Shown here: one piece after another, positions 61,049-64,000 of the stretch
Position numbering within the stretch: the stretch's first letter is position 1
How the letters are laid out: every line of letters starts with the position of its first letter
Source: Acidobacteriota bacterium
Lineage (GTDB): Bacteria; Acidobacteriota; Vicinamibacteria; Vicinamibacterales; UBA2999
Reading direction: 5' to 3'
NCBI GenBank assembly: GCA_016184455.1
Contig: JACPCS010000103.1
Location: 1 to 64,000, forward strand
Length of the DNA stretch: 64,000 nt
The notes under the pieces: model-generated
Seen by the model: the letters and a program-made list of their open reading frames with translations, nothing else
Told to the model about the DNA's origin: nothing
The model's database searches: none
Position numbers and translations under genes: made by a program

Positions 61049-64000
61049 TCACCGGACGACCTCTTCCTGTGGCACACAGAGGCGGTTCTCGTCGTCACGC
61101 GCCTCGCCGATAATCTGCGATCCTGAGTCGGCGCCATACACGATCACATACAGCGCAGGTAACACGATGAGCGTGGCGACGAGCGCCACCGGCATGCCAC
61201 CAAGGACGACAATAGCCAGGGGTTGCAGGATCTCGCCGCCCTCTTGTCGACCGCTGGCCAGGGGCACCAACGCCGCCATGGCGACACAGGCCGTCATCAG
61301 CTTCGGTCGCAACCGCAGCAGGGCGCCGAGGCGCACCGCCTCAACCACAGAGTGGCCTGCGCGCCGCAACTGCTCGATGAACGCCACGAGCACGATCGCG
61401 TTGTTCGCGGCAATCCCAATCAACAGGATTAACCCGATGAAGGCGGTTGCGGAGAGCGGCGTCCCGGAGACGTAGAGCGCGCCGACGGCGCCCACGATGC
61501 TGACAGGAAGCACGCCGACAATCAGCGCGGGCGCGAGCAGGGCCTCGTACTGGATGGCCAGCACGACGACGATCAGGAGCACGCCGATCGCGGCGGCCCA
61601 GCCCAGGCCAGTGCTGCCGCCACTGAGTGTTGCCATGCGTCCGCCGTACGACAGATGGTAGCCGGACGGCAGCGACAGATCCGCCAGGGCCGCACGCACC
61701 TCAGCTGCCGTTTCGCCCAGCGTCCGGCCGCGAACCGTGGCTGTCACCGAGTTCACGGCCGTGCGGTTCATCCGATCGATGCCGAGCGGCCCCGTGACGA
61801 TACGGGTGTCAGCGACTTGACCGAGGAGCAAGGTGCCACCGTTCGGAAGACGCGCCACCGGCAGGTCGGCGAGGCCCATCAGCCGCTGATGCACGGCAGT
61901 CGGCGCCACGGCGAGGCGGATGTCGTAATAGAGGCCCTGATCGAGAAAGCGCGAAGGGACATCTCCATTCACGGCCGTCGCGAGCGCCCGACTGATCTCG
62001 GCGGGCGTGACGCCGAACGACGCCGCGCGCGCCCGATCGATCGAGAAGCTCACGATTGGCTGATCGAGGACGAGACTCGTATCGAGATCGGTCAGTCCCG
62101 CCACTCCGCCGAGCCGCTGTCGGACCTGTTCACCAACGTCGGCCAACACTGACGCTTCCTGACCCTGCACCCCGACGACGACGTCGAAATTCTGCGTCGC
62201 GGCCGATCCAGCAAACGTGCGGATGGCTCGAATCCGTGCCTTGCTCACGCGTGCCCGCACGCCGGGCGTGTCGAGGCCGCCGACCTTCCGTGCAAACGCG
62301 CCGATCCACTCCTGCACAGACGCGTCGCGGGCGCCTTTGGGGGTCAGCTGCACCAGCATCTCCGCCGTAGCCGGCGTGACCTGAATCGTTTGCCCGATGC
62401 GACCGCCGATGGCGGCATCCACCAGCACCACATCGGGATCGTCCGTAGCGAGGGCCGCAATCTGGCGAGCACGTGCGTCGAACTCGTCGAGCGGCATGCC
62501 CGCCTCGCCCTCGACCGTGACCGTCATCTGCCCGTTGTCAATCTCCGGCAGAAACACGTACCCGAGCCGCGTCATCGTCACGGCCGCGACGATCAGTGAG
62601 ATGAGCGCCCCCGCGACGACCCAATGGCGATAGCGGATTCCACCGTTCAGCAAATAGCTGTATCCACCAGTGAGCACGCGCATCAACCGGCCTTCGGCCG
62701 CATGCGCACTGCCTCCACTGTGCGCGAGCAGGGGAAACATCGGCGGAATCAGCGCGAATGCCATGACGAGCCCGGCGAGCGCGGCGAAGATGATCGTGAG
62801 GATGAACTCCTCGAAGAACAGCATGGCGAAGCCGCCCACGAAGAGGAAGGGTGCCACGGCTGCGACGAGCACGCCCAACGCGGCCACCAGCGGTGTCGTC
62901 ACTTCGCGTGAGGCGGTTTCCACCGCGCGCCGCACGTTGCGCGTGGTGTCCCAGTGACGCGTGATGTTCTCCAGCAGCACGATCCCATAATCGACGAGCA
63001 GACCTACGCCGACGATGAGCCCGCCGATCGACATGAGGTTCAGGGTCAGACCGAGAGCGCGCATGACCAGAAGTGCCGTCAGCACGGCCGCCGGGACCAC
63101 GAGCATGCTCACGATGGTGTACCGCCAGTCGCCCAGGAACAGCAGGACGACGAGCGCCACCAGGGCAACGGCGAGATACATCGCGTGGCGCGCGTTCTCG
63201 ATGCTCTGCGTGATGTAGACGGACTCGTCCGCCGTCACGGCGACTGACACATCGGCCGGGATCACGCCGTCCCTGCGAAGCTCCTCGAGCCGAGTTCGTA
63301 CACCAGCCGCCGTTTCCACCGAGTTCGCCTGCGGCGCCTTGAAGACGCTCAGCTTGACGCCCTCGATCCCGTTGACCGTGACGATCAGCCGCTGCTCGGC
63401 ATGTCCGTCAGCCACGTCAGCGACATCTCGCACGCGGACCAGGTCCCCGTTTGGGGCGGGTACCTGCAGGTCGGCGATCTCCCGCGCGCTGCCGAAGAGC
63501 GACAGCACCTCTCCAAATAGCTCCTTGCCTGCAGAATCAATGCGTCCAGGCGACGCTTGGACGTTATAGGAGCGAAGCGCCGTTGCCAGCTCGTCGAACG
63601 TCAACCCATGGCTTCGAAGCTTCGCCGGATCGACACGCACCTGAAGCTCACGCTGGCGCCCGCCGGCGACACGCACGGTCGCCACCCCCGCGGTGCCGAC
63701 GAATCGGTACGCAAGGTCGGTGTCCGCGAGCTGCCGCAACGCCATGGAATCCACGGTGTCGCTGCTGAGGACGAATTCCAGAACGGGGAGATTCTGCGGA
63801 TCGAATTTGAAGATGACCGGAGGATCGATGTCGGCGGGCAAGCTGCCGCGCGCTCGGTCCACCCAGGCAGCGGCGTCACGGAGCGCGGCATCCATGTCCC
63901 GGCCCTGCGCCATCGAGAGCGTGATTTGTACCCTTCCCTGCTCGGTCGTGGATTCGATCTGTTCGAGACCTTCGACCTGAGCGAGCTCCTGTTCGAGCAC
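61049..64000 (-). CDS. RND efflux transporter permease (CusA/AcrB superfamily), partial
   Basis: 983 aa running off the window end; RND signatures GFAMLFFEEFILTIIFAALAGLVMAFALIPPMFPLL, PLSATAFIGLILLIGIAANNAIVLVAFIEQLR. Confidence 0.93.
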   Translation of the reverse strand: MLEQELAQVEGLEQIESTTEQGRVQITLSMAQGRDMDAALRDAAAWVDRARGSLPADIDPPVIFKFDPQNLPVLEFVLSSDTVDSMALRQLADTDLAYRFVGTAGVATVRVAGGRQRELQVRVDPAKLRSHGLTFDELATALRSYNVQASPGRIDSAGKELFGEVLSLFGSAREIADLQVPAPNGDLVRVRDVADVADGHAEQRLIVTVNGIEGVKLSVFKAPQANSVETAAGVRTRLEELRRDGVIPADVSVAVTADESVYITQSIENARHAMYLAVALVALVVLLFLGDWRYTIVSMLVVPAAVLTALLVMRALGLTLNLMSIGGLIVGVGLLVDYGIVLLENITRHWDTTRNVRRAVETASREVTTPLVAALGVLVAAVAPFLFVGGFAMLFFEEFILTIIFAALAGLVMAFALIPPMFPLLAHSGGSAHAAEGRLMRVLTGGYSYLLNGGIRYRHWVVAGALISLIVAAVTMTRLGYVFLPEIDNGQMTVTVEGEAGMPLDEFDARARQIAALATDDPDVVLVDAAIGGRIGQTIQVTPATAEMLVQLTPKGARDASVQEWIGAFARKVGGLDTPGVRARVSKARIRAIRTFAGSAATQNFDVVVGVQGQEASVLADVGEQVRQRLGGVAGLTDLDTSLVLDQPIVSFSIDRARAASFGVTPAEISRALATAVNGDVPSRFLDQGLYYDIRLAVAPTAVHQRLMGLADLPVARLPNGGTLLLGQVADTRIVTGPLGIDRMNRTAVNSVTATVRGRTLGETAAEVRAALADLSLPSGYHLSYGGRMATLSGGSTGLGWAAAIGVLLIVVVLAIQYEALLAPALIVGVLPVSIVGAVGALYVSGTPLSATAFIGLILLIGIAANNAIVLVAFIEQLRRAGHSVVEAVRLGALLRLRPKLMTACVAMAALVPLASGRQEGGEILQPLAIVVLGGMPVALVATLIVLPALYVIVYGADSGSQIIGEARDDENRLCVPQEEVVR

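Overview
High-GC bacterial chromosomal window; the gene content (DUF5916, DUF6152, SBBP/DUF7948, LVIVD and amidohydrolase families) suggests Acidobacteriota, possibly Vicinamibacteria. The taxonomy is inferred and was not tested. RNA genes: tmRNA (ssrA) with its terminator, tRNA-His(GTG), tRNA-Arg(TCG), tRNA-Arg(CCG), and a candidate 6S-like structured RNA after rdgB. Core gene blocks: amiC-like/GerMN/rph/rdgB, coaA, the GlgE pathway (glgX-glgE-treS/mak), NHEJ (ku-ligD), a TonB receptor and a partial RND pump. Mobile or accessory regions: a complete tyrosine integrase directly downstream of ssrA; an ~11.8 kb island between intact tRNA-Arg(CCG) and a 50-nt duplicate of its 3' half, with paired 11-bp direct repeats at its junctions; and a tight three-gene cassette of unknown function near tRNA-His. 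Most unusual signals: (1) at least nine intergenic gaps filled by locus-specific degenerate 7-bp (heptad) repeats, often as inverted arms and often running from stop codon to next start codon; (2) a two-copy ~147-bp bipartite palindromic element, one copy inside the island; (3) a second groEL in the island, translationally coupled to a 69-aa ORF that pairs a CxxC-rich N-terminus with only the C-terminal strand region of GroES; (4) several gene remnants with clear internal deletions or frameshifts (DUF892, SBBP protein, YihY/BrkB, integrase, TolC-like). All calls come from reading the sequence and supplied translations; no searches were run.
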